A stretch of DNA of 64,000 bases, taken from assembly GCA_913055875.1 (NCBI GenBank), contig CAJXJY010000008.1, positions 1 through 64,000 of the forward strand, written 5' to 3'. The position numbers and the translations under genes were made by a program. A model generated the notes under the pieces. The model saw only the letters and a program-made list of their open reading frames with translations, did not search any database and was not told the DNA's origin. Positions 42,026 through 50,903 of this stretch are shown piece after piece. Source of the stretch: an uncultured Altererythrobacter sp. Lineage in GTDB: Bacteria > Pseudomonadota > Alphaproteobacteria > Sphingomonadales > Sphingomonadaceae. The stretch's first letter is position 1; each line of letters begins with the position of its first letter.

Positions 42026-43269
42026 CAGGCCTTGTCCTTCCGGCGATGCTCCGTCGGCGAAGGTGGCTCGGGAAGTTTGACCGGCCCGTGCTCGCGGCTC
42101 GAGACGAGGATCGTCGAGGTCGCGTGGATATTGTCGATGCCGCGCTGGTTGGTGCCGCGCAGTTCCACTTCGATCAGCGGACCGAGCACCTCATCGACGC
42201 GCTTATCGGTGATCTCGCCCGTCATCCAGGTAACGTCGCCCATATAGTTGAAGCGGCGGAATTCGAACTTGATGCGGTGGATCCAGGCATCGTCGCCGGC
42301 GTAGTTGGTCAGGAAATTGCTGACGTGGAACTGTCGCACCGGGCCGATGTCGTACATCATCCGCACGCCGACCTTCTCAGCCAGGTCCTTGTCCCAGTGA
42401 ACGCGTTGGAGCGTGTCCCAGGCGTTGAATTCGTCGCGCGTGTAGAACCCGCGCAGCGCCTTGCGATTTTCGTATGCGAGACGATTGGGCCAGTTGCCGT
42501 AGACCAGCCAGCCCGCGCCCATATGCAGGTTGAACAGGTCGGTGATAGTCAGTGGCCCCTTGACCATTCTCGGCAGCGCGGTGCCGATCTCCGCGTCCTC
42601 GTAATAGAGCGTATCGGAACCGCGGCGGTACTCGCTGTCGTAGGCAGCTTCGATTTCGGCGAGGTCCTCGTCGGTGTAGGAAGCCGGTTCTTCCTTGGCG
42701 TATTTGGCCTTCTTGTCGCCGGTCTTCTTCTTGCGCTCGGCATGGACGAACCAGTCGACGCCGCTGACGACGATCCTGTCGTCGTCATCCCACAGATCGA
42801 GCCCATTGGTGACGATCACCGAACGTCCGGAAAACTCAGATTCCTTCACGTCGACGGCCTTCACGTATCGCGAACGATAGAGCCGCGTGCCGTCCTTGAT
42901 CGGCGACCAGTAGAAGTTCTCGCCGCCCGAGTGGTACAGTTGAACGCCGCGCAGCGCCTTGGAGGTTGCCTTGGCCTCTTCCGGGTTCATCTCCGGGTTG
43001 CGGTTGAGGCCCATGCTCTTCTCGAAGGCCGGCGGTGCAATCACCCCGCCCCAGCGCGTTTGCGCGGCATAGGCCGGATCAACGAACAGGGGATTGTCGT
43101 CGCCGATGCAATAAGCAAAGCGGCGGACGGCTTCGTCCGAGCATGCTATGTTCCACGGTTCGTCGATCGCCCCCACCCGCAAGGTCGGATTGGGAAACCC
43201 GATGCGGCGACGCATGAGATCGACCGATTCATCGGTGATCTGATTGCGGATCAATCCATCGTCGGCCAT
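42025..43269 (-). CDS. MaoC/FAS1-like dehydratase, double hot-dog, 414 residues
   Basis: The N-terminal half is an HTD2/FAS1-type dehydratase domain (AVRRFAYCIGDDNPLFVDPAYAAQTRWGGVIAPPAF, residues 47-82) and the C-terminal half a second, degenerate hot-dog (DLFNLHMGAGWLVYGNWPN, VRQFHVSNFLTNYAGDDAWIHRIKFEFRRFNYMGDVTWMTGEITDKR). A charged linker (KKKTGDKKAKYAKEEP) near 180-200 joins them. At 414 residues it is longer than simple MaoC proteins and resembles the N-terminal module of ChsH2-like dehydratases. First gene of the leftward operon; operator site 8 lies 86 bp upstream. Confidence 0.82.
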   Translation of the reverse strand: MADDGLIRNQITDESVDLMRRRIGFPNPTLRVGAIDEPWNIACSDEAVRRFAYCIGDDNPLFVDPAYAAQTRWGGVIAPPAFEKSMGLNRNPEMNPEEAKATSKALRGVQLYHSGGENFYWSPIKDGTRLYRSRYVKAVDVKESEFSGRSVIVTNGLDLWDDDDRIVVSGVDWFVHAERKKKTGDKKAKYAKEEPASYTDEDLAEIEAAYDSEYRRGSDTLYYEDAEIGTALPRMVKGPLTITDLFNLHMGAGWLVYGNWPNRLAYENRKALRGFYTRDEFNAWDTLQRVHWDKDLAEKVGVRMMYDIGPVRQFHVSNFLTNYAGDDAWIHRIKFEFRRFNYMGDVTWMTGEITDKRVDEVLGPLIEVELRGTNQRGIDNIHATSTILVSSREHGPVKLPEPPSPTEHRRKDKA

Positions 43270-43355
43270 TCAGTTTTCCCAAAGCCTTGCAGGGGGAGCC
43301 CCCTGGTCGTGTTTGTTTGCCGGCAGCACCGCGTAACGAAGCCACTGGACAGCAT

Positions 43356-43369
43356 TTGAGTTACCTGTA
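43356..43369 (-). promoter_or_regulatory. Palindromic operator candidate, site 8 (43269-39924 operon)
   Basis: TTGAGTTACCTGTA; leftward TACAGGTAACTCAA, three mismatches from the consensus, 86 bp before the ATG at 43269. Confidence 0.6.
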
Positions 43370-43450
43370 TTAACGATGGGACGAAGTCGCGCAACCGCAA
43401 AATTGGGATTTCAGGCGAAACGAGCGATGGATGTTGTGTGCGCCAATCCA

Positions 43451-43464
43451 TTGAGATACAGGAA
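43451..43464 (+). promoter_or_regulatory. Palindromic operator candidate, site 11 (43486-49199 operon)
   Basis: TTGAGATACAGGAA, three mismatches from the consensus, 21 bp before the ATG at 43486. The string GAGATACAGGAATGG is identical to the variant in the TetR promoter (site 6, opposite orientation). Confidence 0.6.
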
Positions 43465-43485
43465 TGGCGGTTTGGAGAGGATGCA

Positions 43486-44352
43486 ATGGCCGAACGAGGC
43501 GTGAGAACCGCTCTTGTGACGGGTGCTGCCGGCGGCATGGGGGCGGCCTGCGCCCGGCGTCTCGGCCGGGACCACCCGCTGTTCCTCACCGATATCGACG
43601 CAGCCGGGCTCGCAGCGCTTTGCTCCGATCTGGAGACGGAGGGTATCTCCGTCGCGGGAAAGCTGGTGCTCGATCTGACAGAAGACGGTGCCGCGCGGGA
43701 ATTGCTCGCGACCGTCGCGGAACACGCTCCGCCGGGTCCTGTCGTCCATACCGCTGGGCTTTCGCCGTCGATGGGGAGTTGTGCCGCGCTCATGCGCCTG
43801 AACGCGCGTGGAACTCATGCGCTGCTAGACGCGCTGGAACAACATCTGGACTCTGGGATGGCAGCGGTCGTGATCGCCTCGATGGCCGGGCACACCGCCC
43901 GGTCCGACTCCGATATCGACGCGCTCTGTGGTACCCCAACCAACGACAATTTCATTGCCGATGTCGAAGCCTTGTTGGTCGAACGGTCAGGCGGAGACAA
44001 CGCCCGCAAGGCATCAGATGCCGCCTATCTCTACTCCAAGCGCGCCAATCTGCTCGACGTCCAGCGCCGTTCCGCCCTCTGGTCCGCCAGCGGTGCGCGA
44101 ATCAACAGCATCTCGCCAGGCCTCGTCGACACGAACATGGGGCGCCGCGAGGTCGCCGGCGACGACGGCGCCGCACAGATGCTGTCGATGCAACCACTGG
44201 GCTGGGTAAGTGTCGGGGACATTGCCGAAACCGTAGCCTTCCTCGTCTCCCCAGCCAGCAAGGCCATAACCGGCACCGACCTGAAAGTGGATGGCGGCTT
44301 GTGCGCCGCGCTGTTCGGCGGTCGCACCACCACCGGGGCCTGCGCGGCATGA
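43486..44352 (+). CDS. Short-chain dehydrogenase/reductase
   Basis: A 288-residue SDR: cofactor motif ALVTGAAGGMGAAC (near residues 8-21), acidic TDID after beta-2 (suggesting NAD preference), HTAG in place of NNAG, active-site YLYSKRAN (Y/K near 182-186) and the C-terminal VSPASKAITGTDLKVDGG. Typical of 3-hydroxyacyl or hydroxysteroid dehydrogenases. A 30-residue insertion (SDSDIDALCGTPTNDNFIADVEALLVERSGG) before the active site is unusual. ATG with GGAGAGG. First gene of a five-gene rightward operon. Confidence 0.88.
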   Translation: MAERGVRTALVTGAAGGMGAACARRLGRDHPLFLTDIDAAGLAALCSDLETEGISVAGKLVLDLTEDGAARELLATVAEHAPPGPVVHTAGLSPSMGSCAALMRLNARGTHALLDALEQHLDSGMAAVVIASMAGHTARSDSDIDALCGTPTNDNFIADVEALLVERSGGDNARKASDAAYLYSKRANLLDVQRRSALWSASGARINSISPGLVDTNMGRREVAGDDGAAQMLSMQPLGWVSVGDIAETVAFLVSPASKAITGTDLKVDGGLCAALFGGRTTTGACAA

Positions 44353-46046
44353 CCTCCGACACACCGATCGATGCGCTCTCGATGTATCGTACCGTCGCAG
44401 CGGAACTAACCGCAGAAGGAGCGCCCTTCGCCGTCAGCCAGCCCGGCAATGCCGCAACTCGCCGGATGAAAGGCACGCAGGACAGCCTGTTCGATGTCCT
44501 CGACGACCTCTGCTCCCGCCATGCGGACCGCCCCCTGTTCGATTTCGACGGGGAGGTGCGCAGCTATGGCGAAGTAGCGAGCGATGCGGCCCGGGTCGGC
44601 GCCGCGCTGCGCGAAAAGCACGGAATTACGAAGGGCGATGTGGTCGGGCTTGTCATGCGCAATTGCCCCGACTGGTTCACGACCTTCTTCGCGCTGGTCC
44701 GGATCGGCGCGGTCGCGGCGCTGCTCAACAGCCGGAGCAGGGGTCCGGAGCTTGCGGCTTCTGCCGCAGACGTTGGCGCCAAGCTGATCGTGGGCGGCGA
44801 ACGCTGCGCCGCACGCCTGGCAAGCGAAACCGATGTGCCGGTGATCGATCCGGCAGCGTTGGGCGAACTGGTCGCCCAAGGCGGCGCGGACGACTCACCC
44901 GCGCCGGGTACGGGCGAAGAGCCTGCAATGGTGCTGTTCACGTCTGGCACCACCGGCCGCCCCAAGGGTGCGACCATCGCGCATCGCAATATGTGCGCGG
45001 CGGCGCGGCAACTCGAATATATGGGTGCGCTCGGCATGACGATCGCGGCGCGCCGTCGCGGCATTCCCGCGGAGGCCATCCGCCAGCACGCCAAGCCCAC
45101 CTCTCCGCTGTTGATCGTGCCGATGTTCCATATCTCTGGCGTGACCCAGATGATGACCACCATGCTCGCTGGCGGCACCCTGGGTGGGATGCGGCGGTGG
45201 GATCCGGCGGTGGCGATTGACCTGATCGAGCGCGCCGAACTCACACAGGTATCCGGCCCCAGCCTGGTGATGGCCGATTTGCTGGGCCAGCCCAATGCGG
45301 TCGAGCGAATGAAGTCCGTCACCAGCCTGGTGGTCGCCGGGCAGGCCAGTCCGCTGGCGCTTACCGCTCGCATGAAACGCGAGTTCCCGCATGCTTCGCA
45401 AGCCGCCGGTTGGGGTATGACCGAGCTGACCGGCACCGTGTGCAGTTGCTCCGGCCCGGTCTTCGACGAACATCCGGGCAAGGTCGGCGTGCCGCTGCCG
45501 CTGGTCGACATCATGCTGCGCGATGCCGACGGCAATGAAGTGCCCGATGGCGAAGTCGGTGAAATCGCGGTGCGCGGACCGACCGTGACGACCGGCTACT
45601 GGGGATTGCCGGAAGCCACCGCCGAATGCTTTGACGGCGAGTGGTTCAAGACCGGCGACCTCGGCGCGATCGATAAGTATGGCTTGCTCGCCATCGTCGA
45701 CCGCGCCAAGGATATGGTCATCAGCGCCGGGGAGAACATCTACTGCGCCGAGGTCGAGCGCGTGCTGGCCATGGTCGAGCACCATCACGAGGTCGCACTA
45801 TTCGGCGTGCCCGACGAGAGGCTAGGTGAACGCGCAATCGCCGCCGTGGTGCTCGCCGAAGGCGCGCCGGCCGGCCACGATGCCGCAGCCGTGCGCGACC
45901 ACGCCAAGGCGCACCTCGCCGACTACAAGGTACCGTCGGAAATCGTGTTCGATCTCGGCCCGCTGCCGCGCAACGTAACGGGCAAAGTCGACAAGCCTGC
46001 GCTGAAGAAGCTCTATGAGCAGCGCCATGCTAACGCTGCGGCCTGA
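44349..46046 (+). CDS. AMP-dependent acyl-CoA ligase
   Basis: A 565-residue ligase. P-loop VLFTSGTTGRPKG at 195-207, GWGMTELTG near 358, WFKTGDLGAIDKYGLLAIVDRAKDMVISAGENIYCAEVE near 435-475 and a C-terminal lysine in NVTGKVDK. The 40-residue N-terminal lead is longer than usual. The ATG overlaps the SDR stop; a longer in-frame reading upstream passes through the SDR in another frame and is not a fusion. Followed by the amidohydrolase-fold gene and the second acyl-CoA dehydrogenase pair, for which it probably supplies the CoA ester. Confidence 0.9.
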   Translation: MTSDTPIDALSMYRTVAAELTAEGAPFAVSQPGNAATRRMKGTQDSLFDVLDDLCSRHADRPLFDFDGEVRSYGEVASDAARVGAALREKHGITKGDVVGLVMRNCPDWFTTFFALVRIGAVAALLNSRSRGPELAASAADVGAKLIVGGERCAARLASETDVPVIDPAALGELVAQGGADDSPAPGTGEEPAMVLFTSGTTGRPKGATIAHRNMCAAARQLEYMGALGMTIAARRRGIPAEAIRQHAKPTSPLLIVPMFHISGVTQMMTTMLAGGTLGGMRRWDPAVAIDLIERAELTQVSGPSLVMADLLGQPNAVERMKSVTSLVVAGQASPLALTARMKREFPHASQAAGWGMTELTGTVCSCSGPVFDEHPGKVGVPLPLVDIMLRDADGNEVPDGEVGEIAVRGPTVTTGYWGLPEATAECFDGEWFKTGDLGAIDKYGLLAIVDRAKDMVISAGENIYCAEVERVLAMVEHHHEVALFGVPDERLGERAIAAVVLAEGAPAGHDAAAVRDHAKAHLADYKVPSEIVFDLGPLPRNVTGKVDKPALKKLYEQRHANAAA

Positions 46047-46060
46047 AGGAGAAGACTGAC

Positions 46061-46942
46061 GTGCCCATGCCCAAGGACATCGGCGTGATCGACCTGATGA
46101 TGGGAATCCCCACATCGGGCGACAACAAGGAGATATACGACTTCCTCAAGCCGCTGCTCATGGACGAGCAGAGCCGCAAGATGTTCTCCATGCCCGCACA
46201 GTACATGTTCAAAGACATCCCGCAGTCGGGCGGCGAGGAGGACAAGGTCGGCTGGGTAGTCAAGCAGATGGACGCGCACGGCATTGAGCGCGCGATGACC
46301 GGCATTGCCGCGGGCAAGCTCGACCGGATCGAGGCCCTGGAAGCGCACAAGGACCGGTTCCTGCTGAGCTACGAATGCAATCCGAATCTCGGCATGGAGG
46401 AAGTGCGCACGATCCGGCGGCTGAAGCGCGAACACGGCATCGTCGCCGTGACCTGCTTCCCCGCCGGCATCAATCCGCAGGTGCCGATCAACGACAAGCG
46501 GCTCTACCCTATCTATTCGACCTGCGTCGAGGAAGACCTGCCGTTCTTCTGCTGCACCGGCGTGTGCGGTCCGCGCATTCCCAGCATGTGTCAGAAGACG
46601 GAGTTGATCGAGGAAGTCGTGTGGTTCTTCCCGGAATTGAAATTCGTGATGCGACACGGAGCCGAGCCCTGGGAGGAACTGGCAGTCAAGCTGATGCTGA
46701 AATACCCCAATCTCTATTACAGCACCTCGGCCTTCGCCCCCAAGCACTACCCGAAAGCGATTGTCGATTTCGCCAACAAGCGCGGTACCGACAAGGTGCT
46801 CTATGCAGGATATTTCCCGATGGGGCTGAGCCTCGAACGCATCTTTTCTGAACTCGAGGACGTGCCCTTCCGCGACGAGGTATGGCCGAAATTCCTGCGT
46901 GGCAATGCGCTGAAGCTGTTCGGCATGGACGACGGCGAATGA
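46061..46942 (+). CDS. Amidohydrolase_2-family protein lacking the N-terminal metal ligands
   Basis: A 293-residue TIM-barrel protein related to PF04909 amidohydrolases (ACMSD/LigY relatives). In those the first strand carries HxH; here it is GVIDLMMGIP, without any histidine. The strand-4/5 histidine is kept in FVMRHGAEPWEEL (near 195), while the usual GTDFP aspartate region reads LYAGYFPMG. CCTGVCGPRIPSMCQKTE is a cysteine-rich stretch (C168-C179). The metal site is therefore incomplete and the protein may be a non-hydrolytic member. GTG start with GAAGGAGA upstream. It sits between a ligase and an acyl-CoA dehydrogenase pair, overlapping the next start. Confidence 0.75.
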   Translation: MPMPKDIGVIDLMMGIPTSGDNKEIYDFLKPLLMDEQSRKMFSMPAQYMFKDIPQSGGEEDKVGWVVKQMDAHGIERAMTGIAAGKLDRIEALEAHKDRFLLSYECNPNLGMEEVRTIRRLKREHGIVAVTCFPAGINPQVPINDKRLYPIYSTCVEEDLPFFCCTGVCGPRIPSMCQKTELIEEVVWFFPELKFVMRHGAEPWEELAVKLMLKYPNLYYSTSAFAPKHYPKAIVDFANKRGTDKVLYAGYFPMGLSLERIFSELEDVPFRDEVWPKFLRGNALKLFGMDDGE

Positions 46943-48102
46943 GCGATAGTGAAGCCTTCCGCGCCGAAACGCGCGTATGGCTGGAGGCCAATTGCCCGCT
47001 CGGCGCGCGCAATTTGCCGAACGCACCCGAGAACTCCGTCTGGGGCGGACGCAATCCGCACTGGCCGAGCGGTGACCAGAAACTGTGGCTCGAGCGCATG
47101 GCTGAGCGCGGCTGGACGGTGCCCGAATGGCCGAAGGAATTTGGCGGCGGCGGTCTCGACAAGCACGAGGCCGCCGTGCTGGCGCAGGAGATGGCGCGGA
47201 TCGGCGCGCATTCGCCGCTCGCCAGCCTCGGCATCTGGATGCTCGGCCCGGCGCTGCTCGAATTCGGTACCGACAAGCAGAAGCGGAAATATTTACCCGA
47301 CATCGCAAAGGGGAAAGTCCGCTGGGCGCAGGGCTATTCGGAACCAGGCGCGGGTTCGGATCTAGCCGGGGTACAGACCCGCGGTGAGCTGGTCGACGGC
47401 AAGTGGGTGGTCAATGGCCAGAAGATCTGGACCACATATGGTGACAAGTGCGACATGATCTTTGCGCTGGTGCGCACCGAGCCGGATGTGCCCAAGCACC
47501 AAGGGATTAGCTTCCTGCTGCTCGATATGGATCAGGACGGCATCACCACCCGCCCGATCGAGCTGATCAATGGCGATGCGCATTTCTGCGAAACCTTCTT
47601 CGACAACGCGGTGACGGACCAGGCCAATATCGTCGGCGAACGCGGCCAGGGTTGGACGGTGGCCAAATTCCTGCTCGGCCACGAGCGCGCCATGATCGGG
47701 CAGGCCTCGGGCGCGGGGATGGGCAAGCCGCTGGAAGAGGTGGCAAAGGGCACGTTGGGCGTCGACGGGTTGCGCGCCGAACCGGCATTGCGGCAGGAAA
47801 TCGTCGACAACCTCCTCGGCAGCTGGGTCATGCAGATCGCGATGGAGCGGATGCGCGATCAAGCCAGGGCACATGCGATGAACCCGCACACCCCATCGGT
47901 GCTCAAGCTGACCGGCACCGAACTCAATTATGCGCGCACCGAACTGGTCGGCGCGCTCAACGGGATCGAGACGCTGACGATGGGCGATGGCGATACCCGT
48001 CGCTGGCTCTCCGCACCGGCCAATTGCATCGCGGGCGGATCGAACGAGATCCAGCTCAACATCCTCGCCAAGCGCGCGCTCGAATTGCCGGAGCAGAAGT
48101 GA
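46939..48102 (+). CDS. Acyl-CoA dehydrogenase, large subunit of second heteromeric pair
   Basis: A 387-residue acyl-CoA dehydrogenase with GYSEPGAGSDLAGVQT (near 133) and C-terminal CIAGGSNEIQLNILAKRAL, where the usual glutamate position is G, as in the large subunit at 37377-38594. The first 20 residues start directly after the amidohydrolase-like stop (ATGA overlap). It shares a TGATG overlap with the small subunit that follows, implying 1:1 production. Confidence 0.87.
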   Translation: MSDSEAFRAETRVWLEANCPLGARNLPNAPENSVWGGRNPHWPSGDQKLWLERMAERGWTVPEWPKEFGGGGLDKHEAAVLAQEMARIGAHSPLASLGIWMLGPALLEFGTDKQKRKYLPDIAKGKVRWAQGYSEPGAGSDLAGVQTRGELVDGKWVVNGQKIWTTYGDKCDMIFALVRTEPDVPKHQGISFLLLDMDQDGITTRPIELINGDAHFCETFFDNAVTDQANIVGERGQGWTVAKFLLGHERAMIGQASGAGMGKPLEEVAKGTLGVDGLRAEPALRQEIVDNLLGSWVMQIAMERMRDQARAHAMNPHTPSVLKLTGTELNYARTELVGALNGIETLTMGDGDTRRWLSAPANCIAGGSNEIQLNILAKRALELPEQK

Positions 48103-49199
48103 TGGCTTTGGTCCTGAACGATGACGAGGTGATGTTGGCCGATGCCACACGCGGCCTGCTCGATCGCGCCGCGCCGGTGAGCGCCTTTCGTGCGTTGCGC
48201 GATAGCGGCGACGCGTTGCGCTATTCACCCGAGCTACTAGCCGCACTGGCGGAGAACGGCTTGGTCGCGCCCAATATCGCCGAGGAAGACGGGGGCGTCG
48301 GCATGGGTGCCGCCGCTGTCGCTGTGATCGTTGAACAGGCCGCGCACAACCTCGCCGCTGCCCCCCTTATTTCGGCCGCAATGGCCGCCGAACTGATCGG
48401 ATGGCTCGGCAGCCCCGGCCAGCGAGAAGCATTGCTGTCCGCGATAATGACCGGCGAATTGGTAGTGGCCTGCGCGCTGGAGGAAGCCGGCAGGCACAAT
48501 CCGGCAAAAGTCGAAACGAGTTTCGACAACAAGGTCCTGACCGGTCGCAAGACCGCAGTGATCGATGGCGTCGGCGCTGGCCGAATGCTGGTCTCGGCGG
48601 CGAATAGCGATAGGGTCGGCCTCTACCTTGTCGACCCGGCCGTTGACGGCTGCATCGTAGAAGCCATCGCCGCGGTCGACGGGCGCAACCTTGCGACCGT
48701 CAGGCTCGATGGTGCTCCGGCGGAAGCGCTCGGCGGTGACGATGCCGACGAAGCCATTTCAGCCGCCATCGACCTCGGCCGCGCCTTGCTCGCCGCCGAG
48801 CTGCTCGGCTTGGCCGATCATGCTTTCGACATGACTGTCAGCTACCTTAAGGAACGCAAGCAGTTCGACCGGATCATCGGCACGTATCAGGCGCTACAGC
48901 ACCGTGCGGCACGGCTTTATGCCCGGCTCGATCTCGCGCGCAGCGTCGTGCTCAAGGCCTTACGCGCGCTCGATGAAAAGTCCGACGAAACCAGCCTGCT
49001 TGCCAGCCTCGCCAAGTGTGTGATGACCGAGCTTGCGCGCGATGTGCTCGTCGAAGCAGTGCAGATGCACGGTGGCATTGGCGTCACCGACGAATTCGAT
49101 CTCGGCCTGTATTTCAAACGCGTGCGGGTTTCGGGTGACTTGCTGGGCGACGACCGCTTCCACGCCGAACGGCTGGCGCAAGAGAAATGGGGTCTCTAG
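48102..49199 (+). CDS. Acyl-CoA dehydrogenase, small subunit of second heteromeric pair
   Basis: A 365-residue partner protein lacking the first FAD motif (the segment reads VACALEEAGRHNPAKVE) but with MHGGIGVTDEFDLGLYFKRVRV (near 320). It matches the small subunit at 36311-37372 in layout. Together the two genes probably form an alpha2-beta2 enzyme for a bulky acyl-CoA. End of the 43.5-49.2 kb operon, 27 bp from the convergent SDR. Confidence 0.82.
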   Translation: MALVLNDDEVMLADATRGLLDRAAPVSAFRALRDSGDALRYSPELLAALAENGLVAPNIAEEDGGVGMGAAAVAVIVEQAAHNLAAAPLISAAMAAELIGWLGSPGQREALLSAIMTGELVVACALEEAGRHNPAKVETSFDNKVLTGRKTAVIDGVGAGRMLVSAANSDRVGLYLVDPAVDGCIVEAIAAVDGRNLATVRLDGAPAEALGGDDADEAISAAIDLGRALLAAELLGLADHAFDMTVSYLKERKQFDRIIGTYQALQHRAARLYARLDLARSVVLKALRALDEKSDETSLLASLAKCVMTELARDVLVEAVQMHGGIGVTDEFDLGLYFKRVRVSGDLLGDDRFHAERLAQEKWGL

Positions 49200-49226
49200 C
49201 AGGCCGTCATTCGCTCTCGCCTACCG

Positions 49227-49979
49227 TCAGCCCTTCCGCTCCATCGATTTGCGCGCGCTCTTGCGCATCAGGCCGGGGAAGTAGCGCACGATCCGCGATA
49301 CCATGCGGGTCCGGCCGACCATCTGATGCAGCCTAGCCTGGTGCACCGCATCCCAGATTGCCTGCGCCGGCACTTCGGGCCCGTGCACGCCCAGCTTACC
49401 CATATCGTCCTTGATCGAGGCGTTGCGGCCGTCGCCCGGGCGATCGACCATCGCGGTCTGGGTGAACCACGGCATCACGCAGCGCACCTCCACGCCGTGC
49501 GGCACCCACTCTCCGTCGAGCGCTTCCGTGAAGCTCTTCACCGCCGCCTTTGTCGCCGTGTAGGCCGCCAGCCGCGGCCCGCCGTACAACGCCCCCGCCG
49601 ACGCGACGTTGACCATGACCGAATTGGCGGCGCGCTTCAGAAACGGCAGGGCTACGCGCGCCCCGTTCATCAGGCCCTTCAGGTTCACGTCGGCGATCAG
49701 GTCGGTGTCTTCGGCGGAGATGTCTTCGAAACGGCCGTACCGGACCACGCCGGCATTGTTTACCAACACATCGAGTCCGCCATCGCCGCAGAAGGCATCG
49801 AGCGCCGCCTGCCACGAAGCCCGGTTGCGCACATCGAGATGGAACGCCTCGATGCTGTCCTCATTCGGCAGGTCGGCGATATCGCCGATGCCGACGCGCC
49901 AGCCCTTCTCCTTGAACAGCGACGCGGTTGCGAAGCCGATACCCGCTGCACCGCCGGTGATGAAGATGCCGCGGGTCAC
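49227..49979 (-). CDS. Short-chain dehydrogenase/reductase
   Basis: A 250-residue SDR: GIFITGGAAGIGFAT at the N-terminus, acidic GDIAD after beta-2, VNNAG (near 82), active-site YTATKAAV (near 143) and a basic C-terminal tail (MRKSARKSMERKG) that may associate with membranes. No Asn-rich insertion. The GTG start overlaps the stop of the upstream SDR (GTGA). Probably NAD-dependent alcohol/ketone interconversion on an intermediate. Confidence 0.87.
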   Translation of the reverse strand: MTRGIFITGGAAGIGFATASLFKEKGWRVGIGDIADLPNEDSIEAFHLDVRNRASWQAALDAFCGDGGLDVLVNNAGVVRYGRFEDISAEDTDLIADVNLKGLMNGARVALPFLKRAANSVMVNVASAGALYGGPRLAAYTATKAAVKSFTEALDGEWVPHGVEVRCVMPWFTQTAMVDRPGDGRNASIKDDMGKLGVHGPEVPAQAIWDAVHQARLHQMVGRTRMVSRIVRYFPGLMRKSARKSMERKG

Positions 49980-50776
49980 GCCCCCTCCCCTCCGGTTTGC
50001 GCCTGCATCATGATTTCCATTCCGTTGGGCTGCCCGGTCGCCGCGGTGCATCCTCCGTCGGCCACCAGCACATGCCCGGTGATGAAGCTCGCGCGGTCGC
50101 TGGCTAGAAACAGGATCGCCTCGGCAATTTCGTCGGGCTGCGCACCACGCCCTATCGGTACGCCAGCCGCGAAAGCCTCGGCGATGGGCGGCGGCATCTG
50201 GGCGGTGAGCGCTGTCAGGACATAGCCCGGGCAGATAGCGTTCACCCGCACGCCCTCGCGCGCGAAATCGACAGCCATGTTGCGGGTGAGGTTGATCACC
50301 CCCGCCTTGGCACTGTTGTAGGCGGTGAAGCCGTAATCGCCACCGAGGCCGGAAATCGAGGCAACGTTGACGACGTTCCCCTTGCTTTCCACGAGGTGCG
50401 GCATCGCCTTGCGGCAGGCGAAGAACACCGCGTCGAGATCGATCGCATGGACCTGGCGCCACACCGCCGGGTCGGTCTCGGTGACTCGGCCGAACGAGCC
50501 GATACCGGCGCAGTTGATCAGAATGTCGAGACCGCGGAACCTCTCGATAGCCTCGCTCACCATCGCCTCTGCCGGCTCCCTTTCGGACAGGTCGGCAACA
50601 AAGCTCTCTACTGCGTCGCCAAATTCGCCGGAGAGAGCATCGAGACCAGCCTTGTCGAGGTCGACCGCGAGCACTCGCGCGCCTCTTGCCGCCAGCAATT
50701 CGACGCAAGAGCGGCCGATCCCGCTCGCTGCCCCCGTGACGAGCACGCGCTTGCCCTCAAACTCTCGTTTCGACAT
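49976..50776 (-). CDS. Short-chain dehydrogenase/reductase
   Basis: A 266-residue classical SDR: VLVTGAASGIGRSC (12-25), AVDLDK after beta-2, INCAG, YNSAKAGVINLTRNMAVDFAREG (active site near 152-156), ICPGYVLT and a C-terminal LVADGGCTA followed by a 20-residue Met/Gln-rich tail. The ATG at 50776 has GGAGAGG; an in-frame ATG further upstream would leave no room for the promoter. First of two leftward SDR genes, sharing operator site 9 with the Rieske operon on the other side. Confidence 0.88.
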   Translation of the reverse strand: MSKREFEGKRVLVTGAASGIGRSCVELLAARGARVLAVDLDKAGLDALSGEFGDAVESFVADLSEREPAEAMVSEAIERFRGLDILINCAGIGSFGRVTETDPAVWRQVHAIDLDAVFFACRKAMPHLVESKGNVVNVASISGLGGDYGFTAYNSAKAGVINLTRNMAVDFAREGVRVNAICPGYVLTALTAQMPPPIAEAFAAGVPIGRGAQPDEIAEAILFLASDRASFITGHVLVADGGCTAATGQPNGMEIMMQAQTGGEGA

Positions 50777-50846
50777 TACCGATCCTCTCCGAGAAGCGAC
50801 CGAGGCTCCCAAGGCCATTGCCATTCGCCTTAGAGCCGGCTACCAA

Positions 50847-50860
50847 TTGAGGTATATCAA
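50847..50860. promoter_or_regulatory. Palindromic operator candidate, site 9 (divergent SDR / Rieske operons)
   Basis: TTGAGGTATATCAA, one mismatch from the consensus. It lies 43 bp before the Rieske ATG and 70 bp before the leftward SDR ATG. The preceding CCAATTGAGGTATATC is shared with sites 5 and 7a. Confidence 0.75.
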
Positions 50861-50903
50861 TAGCGGTCGATCGAAGACTGCACAAGATGGGAACGGAACG
50901 CAC

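Noticed and set aside
43464-46046. A possible 860-residue fusion ending in the acyl-CoA ligase
   Set aside because: The first 295 residues are the SDR region read in the wrong frame. The ligase has its own ATG at 44349 overlapping the SDR stop.
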